Shown: positions 33,992-43,674, counted from the stretch's first letter. The stretch: DNA of 64,000 nt from JACNIV01 sp965370415 (GCA_965370415.1 CBDUTJ010000010.1:19144-83143); one strand, 5' to 3'. The notes: a model not told the origin generated them from the letters alone. Translations and numbers: made by a program.

Positions 33992-36900
33992 AACTGAAAT
34001 TCAGATTTACTCTTCTCTGGTACTCTTCTATACCCTCAAAGAGCTCGTCGATATCAGCACAGGGAAAGATCTTGATCGTGCGGGGATGGAGGTTCATGGT
34101 TTTGAATTTTTCTGTTTGCACTGTGATGTGAACACCGAATTTACCGGGATGTTCATTAAAGTAGTTCGTTAATTTCTTGGCGAATTCACTATTGAAATCA
34201 GCTTCCTTGATCTTCAGAAATATCTCTCCGGAGAGCTGGGTTGCCATCTCTGCGAAATTGAGGATTTTGCGGGGAATAATGCTCAGAATGCGTTCTTTGC
34301 CATTGTTGTAAGTTGATTTCTTACCAAGGATAAAGAGCTCTTTGCCCTCTTCCATTAAATCCATATAATTCTGGTAATCGTTGTTGAACAGCTTCACTTC
34401 AAATTTGCCGGTCAGATCCTCCAAGATAATAATGGCAAAAGGATTTCCCCTCTTATCGGCTTTTTTCTGCACTTCAGAAACCACCCCGGCAATGGCGATA
34501 TTAGCGGGTACTTTTTCGGGATTATATTCAGCATCTTCCGTCCTGATGTTGATAAAAAGATCCAGCATTTTTCGATACTGACTGAGTGGATGACCGGACC
34601 AATAAAAACCCAGAACCTGTTTTTCGTATTTCAGTTTTTCATTCAGCGACCATTCCTTAACCTCAGGAAGCTCGGGAATATATTTACCTTCCGAGCCCTC
34701 GGTACTGAGCGTATCGAAAAACATCATCTGCCCGCGTTTCTTTTCAGTCTGCACTTCCGAGGCATAGTCCAGAGCCATCTGAACAGCTTCATAGTTCTGA
34801 GCGCGGTTGCCTGCCAACTCATCCAGAGCACCGGCAGTGATCAGGCTTTCCAAGACCGCTTTATTTACACACATCGAATCGGAGCGGGTAGAGAGCTCAA
34901 AGATGTTCTTATAAGCTCCTTTTTTTTCACGATCTGTAATGATGGAATTGATGGTCGCACTGCCCACATTCTTGATCGCTTTCAGTCCGAAGAGTATTTT
35001 TTTGCCATGTACTTCGAACTCTTTCTTGCTGCAATTTATATTGGGTGGCATAACCTCGATATCCATCGCCTTGCAGGCATCTATGAAATAAGGGATCTTG
35101 CTGGGATTATCTTCCAGAGAGAGCAGGGCTGCCATGAATTCTACCGGAAAATGCGATTTCAGGTAAGCTGTCTGGAAGGCAATGAAAGCATAGGCTGTGG
35201 CATGACTTTTATTAAAGGCATAGTTAGCAAACTCCAGCCAGTCGGTCCAGATCTTTTCGATTATCTGAGGTTTGACACCATTCTGGGAAGCCCCCTCCAC
35301 GAATTTGACCTTGAGCTCTTCCATGGTGCTCAACTTCTTCTTGGAAATGGCTTTTCTGAGGGTGTCAGCTTCCGCCCCACTCAGTCCACCCATTTCCCGG
35401 GCTATCTGCATCACCTGTTCCTGATAAACCGTAACTCCATAGGTCTCCTTGAGAGCACTTTCCGTGAGGGGATGCGAATAAGAGATCCGTTCGCGACCGT
35501 GTTTGCGGTTGACAAAGCTGTCAATGAACTGCATCGGTCCCGGACGGTAGAGAGCGACCATGGCGATCAGATCCTCAAAAACATTCGGCTTCAAGCTGCT
35601 CAGATATTTCTTCATACCGGCTGATTCAAACTGGAAGATGCCGTCGGTTTGACCTCGAGAAAGAAGTTCGTATGATTCCTTATCATGAAGGTCCACTTGA
35701 GCTATATCGATATCTTTCCCCTGTGCCTGTTTTACCAGTTGCACCGTCTTCTTGATCAGCGTCAGCGTCTTTAAGCCAAGGAAATCCATTTTCAACATTT
35801 TCAGATCTTCCAGCCACTTTCCTTCGTACTGTACCAGAATGGAGAGCTCACCGTTTTTCTGGTTGCTGGTAGCCAGGGGAACATAATCGCTGAGCTTACC
35901 GGGAGTGATCACAACCCCAGCCGCATGGACCCCGATATGACGCACCAAGCCTTCCAGAACTTTGGAATAGGTCAGGATGGAAGCTTTTACATCATCTTCT
36001 GCCATCTTGCGAGCAAATTCCTTGGATTGTAGCAGCGCCTCCTCCAGAGTGATCTTGGGTGTAGAAGGAATAAGTTTGGTGATCTCGTTGGCAGTGGCAG
36101 CAGAAACTTCCATTACCCGTGCCACATCCTTGATCACGGATTTGGCACCCAAGGTACCGAAGGTTATGATCTGGGCTACGCTTTCGCGTCCGTATTTTTG
36201 AATAACATAATCTATGATCTTACTGCGTCCTTCGGCACAGAAATCAATATCGATGTCAGGCATACCGATACGATCGGGATTGAGAAAGCGTTCAAAGAAG
36301 AGACCATACTGCAGCGGCTCGATCTGAGTTATACCCAGCAGGTAGGAAACTACGCTTCCCACTGCCGAACCTCGTCCGGGTCCCACAGGCACATCCATCT
36401 GCCTGGCCGCATCACAAAAATCCTTCACTATCAGAAAGTATTCGTTATAGCTCATCTTGGTGATTACACTCAGTTCATAATCGATGCGATCTTTAATTTC
36501 GTCGTTTATTGGAGAATATTTTTCCTCTGCTGCCTTGTAACAGAGATGCTTAATATACTCTTTGGCACTGGTAAACTCTGAGGGAATTTCAATGCGGGGA
36601 AAGAGAAATTCTTTATAATCCAGTTCCAGATCAATTTCAGCTGCGATCTTGATAGTGTTCTCGTAGGCTTCTTCCAACTCGGGAAAAAGTTCTCTCATCT
36701 CCTCTTCAGATTTAAAGAAGAGCTGGTTCGTATTGTATTTGAGCCGGTTGGTATCGGCAAAGGTTTTTCCGGTCTGGATACAGAGTAGCACATCGTGAGC
36801 TTCGGCATCCTCTTTTTTGAGGTAATGGCAGTCATTGGTAACTACTAAAGGAGTATCCGTGTCCTGAGCCAGCTTGATCAGAAGAGGCTGCACGATTTTC

Positions 36901-37439
36901 TCTTCTTCCAGTCCATGATCCTGGATCTCCAGATAGAACCTTTCCGGGAAAATCTTTTTATAAAAATCTACAACTTCTTTGGCCTGCTCAGTTTTCTTAT
37001 TATACAGAAGATGAGGAATCTCTCCCTTCAGACAGGCAGAAAGACAGATCAACCCTTCTGAATATTTTTCTAGAAGTTCTTTATTGATCCTGGGCTTGTA
37101 GTAAAAACCTTTTAAATAAGCTTTGGAAGAGAGTTTCATCAGGTTCTTATAGCCCTGCAGGTTCTGGGCCAGCAGAACGAGATGGTGCCGGATCTCCTTT
37201 TTGGATGCCTGAGAATCCAGCTCGCCACTGATGATATATGTTTCAATACCGATGATCGGTTTGATACCCTCTTTTTTGGCTTTTGTATAAAAATCGATGG
37301 CCCCGAACATATTGCCGTGATCGGTCATGGCCACAGCCGGCATACCATACTGCTTAGCCATTGCTATCATTTTATCTACGCGGCAGGCTCCATCTAATAA
37401 ACTGTATTGTGTGTGGTTATGCAAATGAACAAAAGCCAT
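33990..37439 (-). CDS. dnaE: DNA polymerase III subunit alpha
   Basis: Replicative polymerase, DnaE type, 1149 residues. The N-terminal PHP domain starts FVHLHNHTQYSLLDGACR (residues 3-20) and contains AMTDHGNMFG. The polymerase core has VGPGRGSAVGS near 350, the catalytic GMPDIDIDFCAEGR near 398-411, and the FNKSHATAYAFIAFQTAYLK stretch near 740. A helix-hairpin-helix region follows, then an OB-fold near 990-1080 (GKFEVKLFNNDYQNYMDLM). An ATG at 37439 gives the family-typical N-terminus. A 178-bp AT-rich spacer separates it from the divergent TetR gene, and the GWxTD gene follows directly. Confidence 0.98.
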   Translation of the reverse strand: MAFVHLHNHTQYSLLDGACRVDKMIAMAKQYGMPAVAMTDHGNMFGAIDFYTKAKKEGIKPIIGIETYIISGELDSQASKKEIRHHLVLLAQNLQGYKNLMKLSSKAYLKGFYYKPRINKELLEKYSEGLICLSACLKGEIPHLLYNKKTEQAKEVVDFYKKIFPERFYLEIQDHGLEEEKIVQPLLIKLAQDTDTPLVVTNDCHYLKKEDAEAHDVLLCIQTGKTFADTNRLKYNTNQLFFKSEEEMRELFPELEEAYENTIKIAAEIDLELDYKEFLFPRIEIPSEFTSAKEYIKHLCYKAAEEKYSPINDEIKDRIDYELSVITKMSYNEYFLIVKDFCDAARQMDVPVGPGRGSAVGSVVSYLLGITQIEPLQYGLFFERFLNPDRIGMPDIDIDFCAEGRSKIIDYVIQKYGRESVAQIITFGTLGAKSVIKDVARVMEVSAATANEITKLIPSTPKITLEEALLQSKEFARKMAEDDVKASILTYSKVLEGLVRHIGVHAAGVVITPGKLSDYVPLATSNQKNGELSILVQYEGKWLEDLKMLKMDFLGLKTLTLIKKTVQLVKQAQGKDIDIAQVDLHDKESYELLSRGQTDGIFQFESAGMKKYLSSLKPNVFEDLIAMVALYRPGPMQFIDSFVNRKHGRERISYSHPLTESALKETYGVTVYQEQVMQIAREMGGLSGAEADTLRKAISKKKLSTMEELKVKFVEGASQNGVKPQIIEKIWTDWLEFANYAFNKSHATAYAFIAFQTAYLKSHFPVEFMAALLSLEDNPSKIPYFIDACKAMDIEVMPPNINCSKKEFEVHGKKILFGLKAIKNVGSATINSIITDREKKGAYKNIFELSTRSDSMCVNKAVLESLITAGALDELAGNRAQNYEAVQMALDYASEVQTEKKRGQMMFFDTLSTEGSEGKYIPELPEVKEWSLNEKLKYEKQVLGFYWSGHPLSQYRKMLDLFINIRTEDAEYNPEKVPANIAIAGVVSEVQKKADKRGNPFAIIILEDLTGKFEVKLFNNDYQNYMDLMEEGKELFILGKKSTYNNGKERILSIIPRKILNFAEMATQLSGEIFLKIKEADFNSEFAKKLTNYFNEHPGKFGVHITVQTEKFKTMNLHPRTIKIFPCADIDELFEGIEEYQRRVNLNFS

Positions 37440-37590
37440 TAAAAAATCCTTTTAAACCAAATCTTTCCCAGATTTCATATTAAAATAATATCTATGTTTT
37501 TTAATATAATTTTTATGTCAAAGAGTTTAGTGTTTTTTTTATATTACCCGAAAAAAACTCTTGACAATATTTCACTGACTTTAAACTCGG

Positions 37591-37608
37591 TGACTGAATA
37601 CTCATTCA
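37591..37608. promoter_or_regulatory. FadR-like TetR operator
   Basis: TGACTGAATACTCATTCA sits between a perfect TTGACA (37561-37566) and the AGGAGG of the TetR gene. It contains perfect inverted half-sites TGAAT and ATTCA (37595-37599 and 37604-37608). It differs at one informative base from the TGAATGA-N4-TCATTCA type site I recall for the Bacillus FadR (YsiA) acyl-CoA-sensing repressor. Likely autoregulation; the match is from memory. Confidence 0.55.
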
Positions 37609-37620
37609 AAAGGAGGTGTG

Positions 37621-38205
37621 GTGAATAAAAGACAATTGCAAAAACAAAAAACCAGGCAGCATCTCCTCAAAATCGCCAAATCAGAATTTGTGAAAAAAGG
37701 CTTTTTGAATACAACAACTTCCGAGATCGCAGATGCTGCCAGCATTGCACACGGCACACTTTTCCTGCATTTTAAGAACAAAGATGCTCTCATAGTTGCC
37801 ATACTCGATAGAGAGTTGGAAGAGATCAACCTGGCCATCCAGCAAATGATAGCCAAAGCTGTCGACCTGGAGCAGCTGCTTCTGCAATATTTAACCCTTC
37901 TCCAGGAAGAGGAAGACCTGTTTGTTGTTCTAGCGCGGGAACTTCCCTTCTATAACGAGGAACTGAGAAGAAAGATCCTTTTCCGCGATTCCATTATCCG
38001 TAGTCATTTTCACCGAGCGATCGAGTTGGGAATAAAGGAAAAAAGATATCGCGAAGTTGATGTAACTTCTGCCGTCATCTTTCTTTTTGGAACAATTAAC
38101 TACTACCTGAGCTTGAAACCGATCTTTGTAAAAGAGGGAAGTGTGATTGAAAAGTTTAAACCCTCAATCATAAAAACATTAAAAAATCTCCTGCTTCCTG
38201 TATAA
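37621..38205 (+). CDS. TetR family regulator, FadR-like
   Basis: A 195-residue repressor starting with GTG at 37621, four bases after AGGAGG (a GTG at 37618 is too close). The helix-turn-helix is TTSEIADAASIAHGTLFLHF (residues about 25-44), followed by KNKDALI. The rest is helical and fits the acyl-CoA-binding FadR/AcrR-like groups, but no ligand residue can be named. A palindromic operator overlaps its leader. It is followed 16 bp later by an amidotransferase-fold lipoprotein gene and then a MutL-type gene, so it probably controls a three-gene unit. Confidence 0.88.
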   Translation: MNKRQLQKQKTRQHLLKIAKSEFVKKGFLNTTTSEIADAASIAHGTLFLHFKNKDALIVAILDRELEEINLAIQQMIAKAVDLEQLLLQYLTLLQEEEDLFVVLARELPFYNEELRRKILFRDSIIRSHFHRAIELGIKEKRYREVDVTSAVIFLFGTINYYLSLKPIFVKEGSVIEKFKPSIIKTLKNLLLPV

Positions 38206-38221
38206 AAAATCCGGAGGAAAA

Positions 38222-39025
38222 ATGCTAAACCGAAAGTTATTTAAATTCTTTATTATTAGTCTATTTATTTTATTGTTTATCTCCGGTTGTCAATCTCAAC
38301 AGACCGAGAACGATATCCCGCAGATTGCTCTTTATTCCGAAACCGGTGCGGACGAAAGCTGCATCCTGGCCACAACCAGAATGTTCGAATGGATGAATTA
38401 TAATGTTACACTACTAAATGCAGATTCGATTAATATTACAAGTCTTAATAGATTTAACCTCATCTGCTTTCCCGGTGGTGATATGTATCAATATTCACAG
38501 AATATTTCTGCTGAAGGATTCGAAAAGATCAGAGCATTCATCCGTGCCGGTGGTGGCTATATCGGAATCTGTGGAGGTGCTTATTTTACAGGCGAAAAAA
38601 TTTACTGGCAAGGAAGTCAATTGCCCATGAATTCTCTGGCAATATTTCCGGGAATAACCCGGGGTCCGATAGATGAGATCGCTCCTTTCCCCCATTGTAA
38701 AATGTGTAAAACAAATATAGTAAATAATTCTCATCCCATCACCCGAACCGAACCTGACACAACCTGGATCTGCTATTGTTATGGTCCTACGTTCTTTCCA
38801 GATGAAGATGCCAAGATAGATATCTTAGGCAGATACGATATCGGTGATCAGCCATCTATGGCAGCATTCGAGTACGGAATGGGTAGAGTGTTCATCATCG
38901 GAACTCACCCGGAATTTGAAGAGGACAGCGAGCGGGATGGATTACCGGTTGTGGAAGGAATTAATGATTTCGGTTCGGACTGGGATCTGATGAAAAACGC
39001 AGCTCAATGGTGTTTAAAAAAATAG
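38222..39025 (+). CDS. BPL_N-type (class I amidotransferase fold) lipoprotein
   Basis: A 267-residue lipoprotein: signal peptide and lipobox (LFISGC, Cys at about 23). It is followed by a domain resembling the N-terminal domain of eukaryotic biotin-protein ligase (BPL_N), itself of the glutamine-amidotransferase fold. The nucleophile elbow is GGGYIGICGGAYFT near 116-129, with Cys in the expected place, and a late GRVFIIGTHPEFE supplies His and Glu near 228-236. The triad is therefore complete, which suggests enzymatic activity on the periplasmic side. GGAGGAAAA precedes the ATG. It lies between the FadR-like regulator and the MutL-like gene. Confidence 0.82.
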   Translation: MLNRKLFKFFIISLFILLFISGCQSQQTENDIPQIALYSETGADESCILATTRMFEWMNYNVTLLNADSINITSLNRFNLICFPGGDMYQYSQNISAEGFEKIRAFIRAGGGYIGICGGAYFTGEKIYWQGSQLPMNSLAIFPGITRGPIDEIAPFPHCKMCKTNIVNNSHPITRTEPDTTWICYCYGPTFFPDEDAKIDILGRYDIGDQPSMAAFEYGMGRVFIIGTHPEFEEDSERDGLPVVEGINDFGSDWDLMKNAAQWCLKK

Positions 39026-39043
39026 CCTTTACGAGGAGATAAA

Positions 39044-42000
39044 ATGAAAAAAGTATATGTTTGTAAAAGTTGCGGAAAAGTAATGAAAGATGCTGAAGAT
39101 TTCTCCAGTGGAAAGATCGGAAGTGAATATTGCAGCGATTGCACAGATGAATTCGGTTATCGGAAAAGATATTCTCACATCATTAAAGAGACAAAGGAAC
39201 AACTGATCAGGCAGATGGCTCTTTCCGAAGATGAAGCAGAAAGAATGGCTGTGGAGAACGTGGCGAAAATTCCCTTCTGGGCTCAGAAAGAAAAAATGAT
39301 GCTTTCCAAAAAGAAAATAATCATCACCGATGTAGGCAGCACAACCACCAAAGCACTGCTTCTGCAAAAAGATGGTCAGCAGTACAAAATTACCGGTCTG
39401 CAGCAGGCAGCTACAACCGTGGAAAAACCAACAGAAGACGTTAACATCGGTGTTTTTGAAGCAGTAAGAAAATTAGAAAAAGAAGCTGCTGTTTCACTTC
39501 TTGCTCCCGATGCTTCTGCCGATAATTTCCAGCTTAACGCGGAAACATTTTATATCTCTACTTCCAGTGCCGGCGGCGGTTTGCAGATATTGGTCATCGG
39601 GCTTACCTTGTTCGATTCTGCCAGCAGCGGCAAGCGTACTGCCTACGGTGCAGGGGGAGTTATCCTGGATACCTTTGCCATCGATGATAAACGCAGCAGC
39701 CTGGAGCAAATGACAGCAATGGCTATCTTGCACCCGGATATAATCCTCATGTGTGGTGGTGTGGATGGTGGTGCAATTGCATCCATCCTCAGACTGGGTG
39801 AGATCCTGCAACTGGCTAATCCTAAACCGAAATTCGGAGATAAAAATGAGATCCCGCTCGTCTTTGCAGGAAATAAAGAAGCTCAATCATTTATTGCCGG
39901 GTTGTTCCAGAAGAAATTCGATCTTTACATCGTTTCCAACCTCCGCCCCACCCTGACCAATGAGAACCTGCAGCCGGCTCGCGAGAAGATCCACAAGCTT
40001 TTCATGGATAACGTTATGGAACAGGCTCCCGGTTATGCCAGGCTTAAAACCCGTGTAGCTGATGATATTATTCCCACTCCCACCGGTGTGATCCGCTCAT
40101 TGCAACTGGTGAGCGAGCAACTCGATGAGAACGTGATGACCGTGGATATCGGAGGAGCTACCACCGATATTTTTTCCAACATTCTGGGAGAATATTTCCG
40201 AACCGTAAGCGCCAATTACGGCATGAGTTACAGCATCTCCAACGTTCTCAAAGATGCCGGTTTTGAAAATATAAAAAAATGGCTGCCGGATGATTTCGAG
40301 GAAAATTACATCCTCAACTATATTGCCAATAAAATGCTCTATCCCACCTACAATCCTACCGATCAATACCAGAATGCCATCGAGCATGCAATGGCACGCG
40401 AAGCGATATTAATGTCCAAAAAACAACACCTGGAGATGAATTTCAATACAAAGCAGATCGGATTCCTGGATAAATTAGCACAAAAACATAGTGATCTGGA
40501 AAAAATCGCAGAAACATTCTATTTTGAAAAGACTCTGGAAAGCAGGAAATTCCACATGTACGATATCAACATCCTTATCGGCTCCGGTGGTGTTCTGGCA
40601 CATACAGACAACAACCGGCAGGCACTGATCATAATTTACGACGGCTTTAGACCGGAAGGCATCACCGAGATCTGGAAAGATAAACATTTTATCTCACCTC
40701 ACCTGGGAAAGCTCAGCGCTGTCGATGAGAACCTTGCCTCCCGGCTGCTCAGGGAAGAATGTTTTGAAAAACTCGGACTGGTAATACGCCCCATGGGCAA
40801 AAAGTGGAAAGAAAATACTACTATCATGAATATCGAAATTGATGGAAAGCAGGAAGTAATCAAAGTAAACGACGTTCGTTATTTTTCCAATGAAACCGGA
40901 AAAGGAAGGAGAGTTTCGATCTCTCTCGAAAAAGGATTTTACCTAAACGAAGAAAATACAAATTTCAATTTCAATGCCGAACTTCCCATCTTCATTGATG
41001 CCAGCGAGCAGTTAGATTTCAAAGCTGAAAATGAAAAACTGGACCTTTACAAATTCGATTCATCTCCCCAGGAACTCGAAGTGGGTTTCAGGGCTTTCAT
41101 CAATAAGAAACCGATCAAAAAAGGAAAGCAGACCCACCAGGTCGAACTGCCCTATAAAGGAAATATCCTAGTAAAAAGAGGAGATACCATAACACCGGAC
41201 ACCATCATTGGTGAAAACCTCTACGATCCGCCCCGGGTTTATGTGATCTCGCTCTTCGATAAGACTTACCTGCATCTGAATCCGGATAACATCGAAAAAT
41301 CGATCAGGATCAAAGAAGGTGAAGAGGTAAAATACGGACAGCGCATCGCTGAGATCGGGGATAAAACTTTTCTGAAAGAACTTCAATTCCAACACTTCTA
41401 TTTTGATTCACCGGTGCGGGGTAGAGTAGAAAAAATAAACTTCGATTCCGGCACCATTATCATGCGCGAGATCCAGGATTATTCTACAAAACCTGTAACT
41501 TTGAATATTGCTAAAAAACTGAATATCAAACCCAAAATGATAACCCGTTACATGAAGAAAAGCCTGAATGATTTTGTCTATGCGGGAGGGCTGGTAGCTT
41601 CCAAAATGATCGACATGCAGGATTCTAGTTTTCCTATGGTTGTTACTGCTCCAACCACAGGAACCATTAAAAAGATCGATAACGAAAGAGGTATAGTAAC
41701 CATTCAATATGATAAAGACCCATACTATCGTTTTGCAGGAATAAAAGGAACAGTTACCAAAATCGATCCTGAACTTTCTGTCATAATTTCCTATGAAGGT
41801 TCCACCCTGATGGGCATCATCGGGTTCGGTTCAGAAAGTTGGGGAAAATTGAAATACCTGGAAAATGTTAAGGATATCAGGAAATGCAATGAAGAAGATA
41901 TCGTTATCATTCCTGCCAGAATCGATATTTCCTTCCTGAAAAAAGCGGAAAAGAAGAAAGTTAAAGGTGTAATCGCAGCTTCCATCGACAACAAAGACCT

Positions 42001-42217
42001 GGTAGAATTCATTGGTGAAGATATCGGCGTGGCGCTCACCGGGAATGAAAATATCCCCTTCCCGCTGATAATAACGGAAGGTTTCGGCAATTTTAAAATG
42101 GATAAAGATTACGATAAATTCTTCAAAGAACACGCTGGAAATATGATCTACATCAATGGTCATACCCAGATCAGGGCAGGAGTTACAAGACCAAAAATTA
42201 TTGTGATGGAAAAATAA
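39044..42217 (+). CDS. Large MutL/GlmL-type reactivase-like protein with zinc ribbon and C-terminal extension
   Basis: A 1057-residue cytoplasmic protein. Residues 1-40 form a zinc ribbon (CKSCGKVM and YCSDC). Residues about 85-560 match the MutL/GlmL family of actin-like ATPases linked to adenosylcobalamin mutases, with phosphate-1 motif IIITDVGSTTTKALLL near 88-103 and phosphate-2 motif MTVDIGGATTDIFS near 365-378. Family members are about 460 residues. Here another 500 follow, with repeated short beta domains of lipoyl/biotinyl-like flavour (YKGNILVKRGDTI, FDSPVRGRVEKINFD, VTAPTTGTIKKIDN). No mutase gene is adjacent. Inferred role: repair or activation of a B12-dependent aminomutase in amino-acid fermentation. 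Confidence 0.8.
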   Translation: MKKVYVCKSCGKVMKDAEDFSSGKIGSEYCSDCTDEFGYRKRYSHIIKETKEQLIRQMALSEDEAERMAVENVAKIPFWAQKEKMMLSKKKIIITDVGSTTTKALLLQKDGQQYKITGLQQAATTVEKPTEDVNIGVFEAVRKLEKEAAVSLLAPDASADNFQLNAETFYISTSSAGGGLQILVIGLTLFDSASSGKRTAYGAGGVILDTFAIDDKRSSLEQMTAMAILHPDIILMCGGVDGGAIASILRLGEILQLANPKPKFGDKNEIPLVFAGNKEAQSFIAGLFQKKFDLYIVSNLRPTLTNENLQPAREKIHKLFMDNVMEQAPGYARLKTRVADDIIPTPTGVIRSLQLVSEQLDENVMTVDIGGATTDIFSNILGEYFRTVSANYGMSYSISNVLKDAGFENIKKWLPDDFEENYILNYIANKMLYPTYNPTDQYQNAIEHAMAREAILMSKKQHLEMNFNTKQIGFLDKLAQKHSDLEKIAETFYFEKTLESRKFHMYDINILIGSGGVLAHTDNNRQALIIIYDGFRPEGITEIWKDKHFISPHLGKLSAVDENLASRLLREECFEKLGLVIRPMGKKWKENTTIMNIEIDGKQEVIKVNDVRYFSNETGKGRRVSISLEKGFYLNEENTNFNFNAELPIFIDASEQLDFKAENEKLDLYKFDSSPQELEVGFRAFINKKPIKKGKQTHQVELPYKGNILVKRGDTITPDTIIGENLYDPPRVYVISLFDKTYLHLNPDNIEKSIRIKEGEEVKYGQRIAEIGDKTFLKELQFQHFYFDSPVRGRVEKINFDSGTIIMREIQDYSTKPVTLNIAKKLNIKPKMITRYMKKSLNDFVYAGGLVASKMIDMQDSSFPMVVTAPTTGTIKKIDNERGIVTIQYDKDPYYRFAGIKGTVTKIDPELSVIISYEGSTLMGIIGFGSESWGKLKYLENVKDIRKCNEEDIVIIPARIDISFLKKAEKKKVKGVIAASIDNKDLVEFIGEDIGVALTGNENIPFPLIITEGFGNFKMDKDYDKFFKEHAGNMIYINGHTQIRAGVTRPKIIVMEK

Positions 42218-42332
42218 AAAACCAGTGAAACTTCGGCAACTACCGGATTCAGGTTTCTCTATAAACAGAAAAATCTTGACTTGAAACATATTAAACCTTT
42301 GTTTCAAATCCATAAAAAAAGGGAGGTAAATT

Positions 42333-42713
42333 ATGTATGATGATGCATATTTTGCGGAATCTGTTGCTGGATTAGGTATCGTTTTTTGGATTTTTTATTT
42401 TATCTTTATTATTTTCTTTATTGTCGTTATGTGGAAAATTTTTGTTAAAGCGGGAAAACCGGGTTGGGGATGTCTTGTGCCAATTTACAACATTATACTA
42501 CAACTTCAAATTGCTGGAAGATCAGGCTGGTGGATATTATTGTTTCTAATACCGTATGTAAACATTTTTTTTGCTGTAGTAATTGTATTAGATATCGCTA
42601 AAGCCTTTGGAAAGGATGATTCTCTTTTTGAAGCTGGGATGATTTTTCTTCCCTTTATTTTCTTCCCGATCCTGGCTTTTGATTCTTCCGAATATAGAGA
42701 GATAGAACATTAA
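42333..42713 (+). CDS. DUF5684-type small membrane protein
   Basis: A 126-residue inner-membrane protein with spans near residues 10-34, 60-85 and 100-116. The stretch FVKAGKPGWGCLVPIYNIILQLQIAGRSGWWILLF (about 37-71) is the signature of the DUF5684 family, sometimes seen beside signal peptidase genes. The function is unknown. GGGAGG precedes the ATG. It begins a run of small envelope genes (to 45.1 kb) separated by 15-160 bp. Confidence 0.82.
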   Translation: MYDDAYFAESVAGLGIVFWIFYFIFIIFFIVVMWKIFVKAGKPGWGCLVPIYNIILQLQIAGRSGWWILLFLIPYVNIFFAVVIVLDIAKAFGKDDSLFEAGMIFLPFIFFPILAFDSSEYREIEH

Positions 42714-42756
42714 AAGAGAGAAGTGATTTTCCATATTAATCTAAGAGTTCAGCAAA

Positions 42757-43347
42757 ATGAAATTATTTAAGATTCTGCTTATTGTTTTAATTCCTCTGAT
42801 TCTGCTGAACTGTACAAAAGATAAGAAAAAGGAGGAACTTGAGACACTAATTTTCGATGTAGATAGCTTACTGATTGGAGAGCAATATACGAACACTGAG
42901 ATCGGTCTTTCCTTCTGCCCTCCCAAAGAGTGGAATCAGATAAGCTCTAATTTGATGACATCTATTGAACAATCTTTGCAGGAAATAGAAGACTCTTCAG
43001 CTGTAGATATTATACTGCAAAATGTTTTTTTGAACCAGAAGAATTCCTGTATTTGCTTTCTATCAACTTTCCGAGAGACAATGCCGGCAACACAAATTCG
43101 GGAGGTTTATTTGACGGAACTTTATGCGGGTGATATCCAGGGCTCTGTTACAGAAGGTTCATATCTGCATAATGGGTTCAACATCCGGCAGCTTATCCAT
43201 GTGCAGGATGATCAGGTAACTATCAAGTTGATCTGCATTTCTGATGATGAGCATATCTTCTTGCTGGATTATATAGTACCATCACAATTTTATGAACAAA
43301 ATATAAGATCTATCGAATCTTCGATAGGAACACTTATCAAAAATTAA
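42757..43347 (+). CDS. Putative lipoprotein, unknown
   Basis: A 196-residue protein with a lipobox at the end of a short signal peptide (LILLNC, Cys at about 20). A charged linker follows, then a compact mixed domain from about 40 that starts YTNTEIGLSFCPPKEWNQIS, a motif seen at the start of many secreted 'PsbP/DUF-like' domains. That resemblance is weak and I assign no family. The ribosome-binding site is poor. It lies 15 bp before the Bor-like lipoprotein gene and is probably co-transcribed with it. Confidence 0.72.
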   Translation: MKLFKILLIVLIPLILLNCTKDKKKEELETLIFDVDSLLIGEQYTNTEIGLSFCPPKEWNQISSNLMTSIEQSLQEIEDSSAVDIILQNVFLNQKNSCICFLSTFRETMPATQIREVYLTELYAGDIQGSVTEGSYLHNGFNIRQLIHVQDDQVTIKLICISDDEHIFLLDYIVPSQFYEQNIRSIESSIGTLIKN

Positions 43348-43362
43348 AAGGAGAAAAGACAA

Positions 43363-43653
43363 ATGAAAAAAGTTACGATTATCATCATGCTTGTAACACT
43401 CTTTACTCTGGTTGGCTGTGCTACGCATATCCACACCATTGGTAAGGGTCCGCAAGGTTATCAAACCACCGAAGCGCGTCAGTGGTATGCTCTTTGGGGT
43501 GCTGTCCCATTGAATGAAGTTGACACGGCAGTAATGGCAGGTGATGCAATAGATTACGAGATTAAAACGGAACAGAATGAATTGGATTTCATTATGAACA
43601 TCTTTACAAGCATGATTACTGTTTATTCAAGAACCGTTACAGTTACCAAGTAG
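43363..43653 (+). CDS. Bor-like small lipoprotein
   Basis: A 96-residue lipoprotein: lipobox TLVGCA with Cys at about 20, then HIHTIGKGPQGYQTTEARQW and YALWGAVPLNEVDT, which resemble the Bor/Iss family of small outer-membrane lipoproteins (known from phage lambda, linked with serum resistance). AAAAGGAGAA precedes the ATG. A strong terminator follows 22 bp after the stop, closing the small transcription unit 42757-43653. In bacteria of this group the role is unknown. Confidence 0.75.
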   Translation: MKKVTIIIMLVTLFTLVGCATHIHTIGKGPQGYQTTEARQWYALWGAVPLNEVDTAVMAGDAIDYEIKTEQNELDFIMNIFTSMITVYSRTVTVTK

Positions 43654-43674
43654 AACTGGAAAGTATGGTTTTAT

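Noticed and set aside
34590..35624. 344-residue plus-strand frame
   Set aside because: Lies wholly opposite dnaE. dnaE is certain and the plus frame has no domain or start signal.
42741..42926. Minus-strand frame opposite the lipoprotein gene at 42757, and the many similar antisense frames throughout
   Set aside because: They mirror well-supported genes on the other strand and lack start signals or domains.
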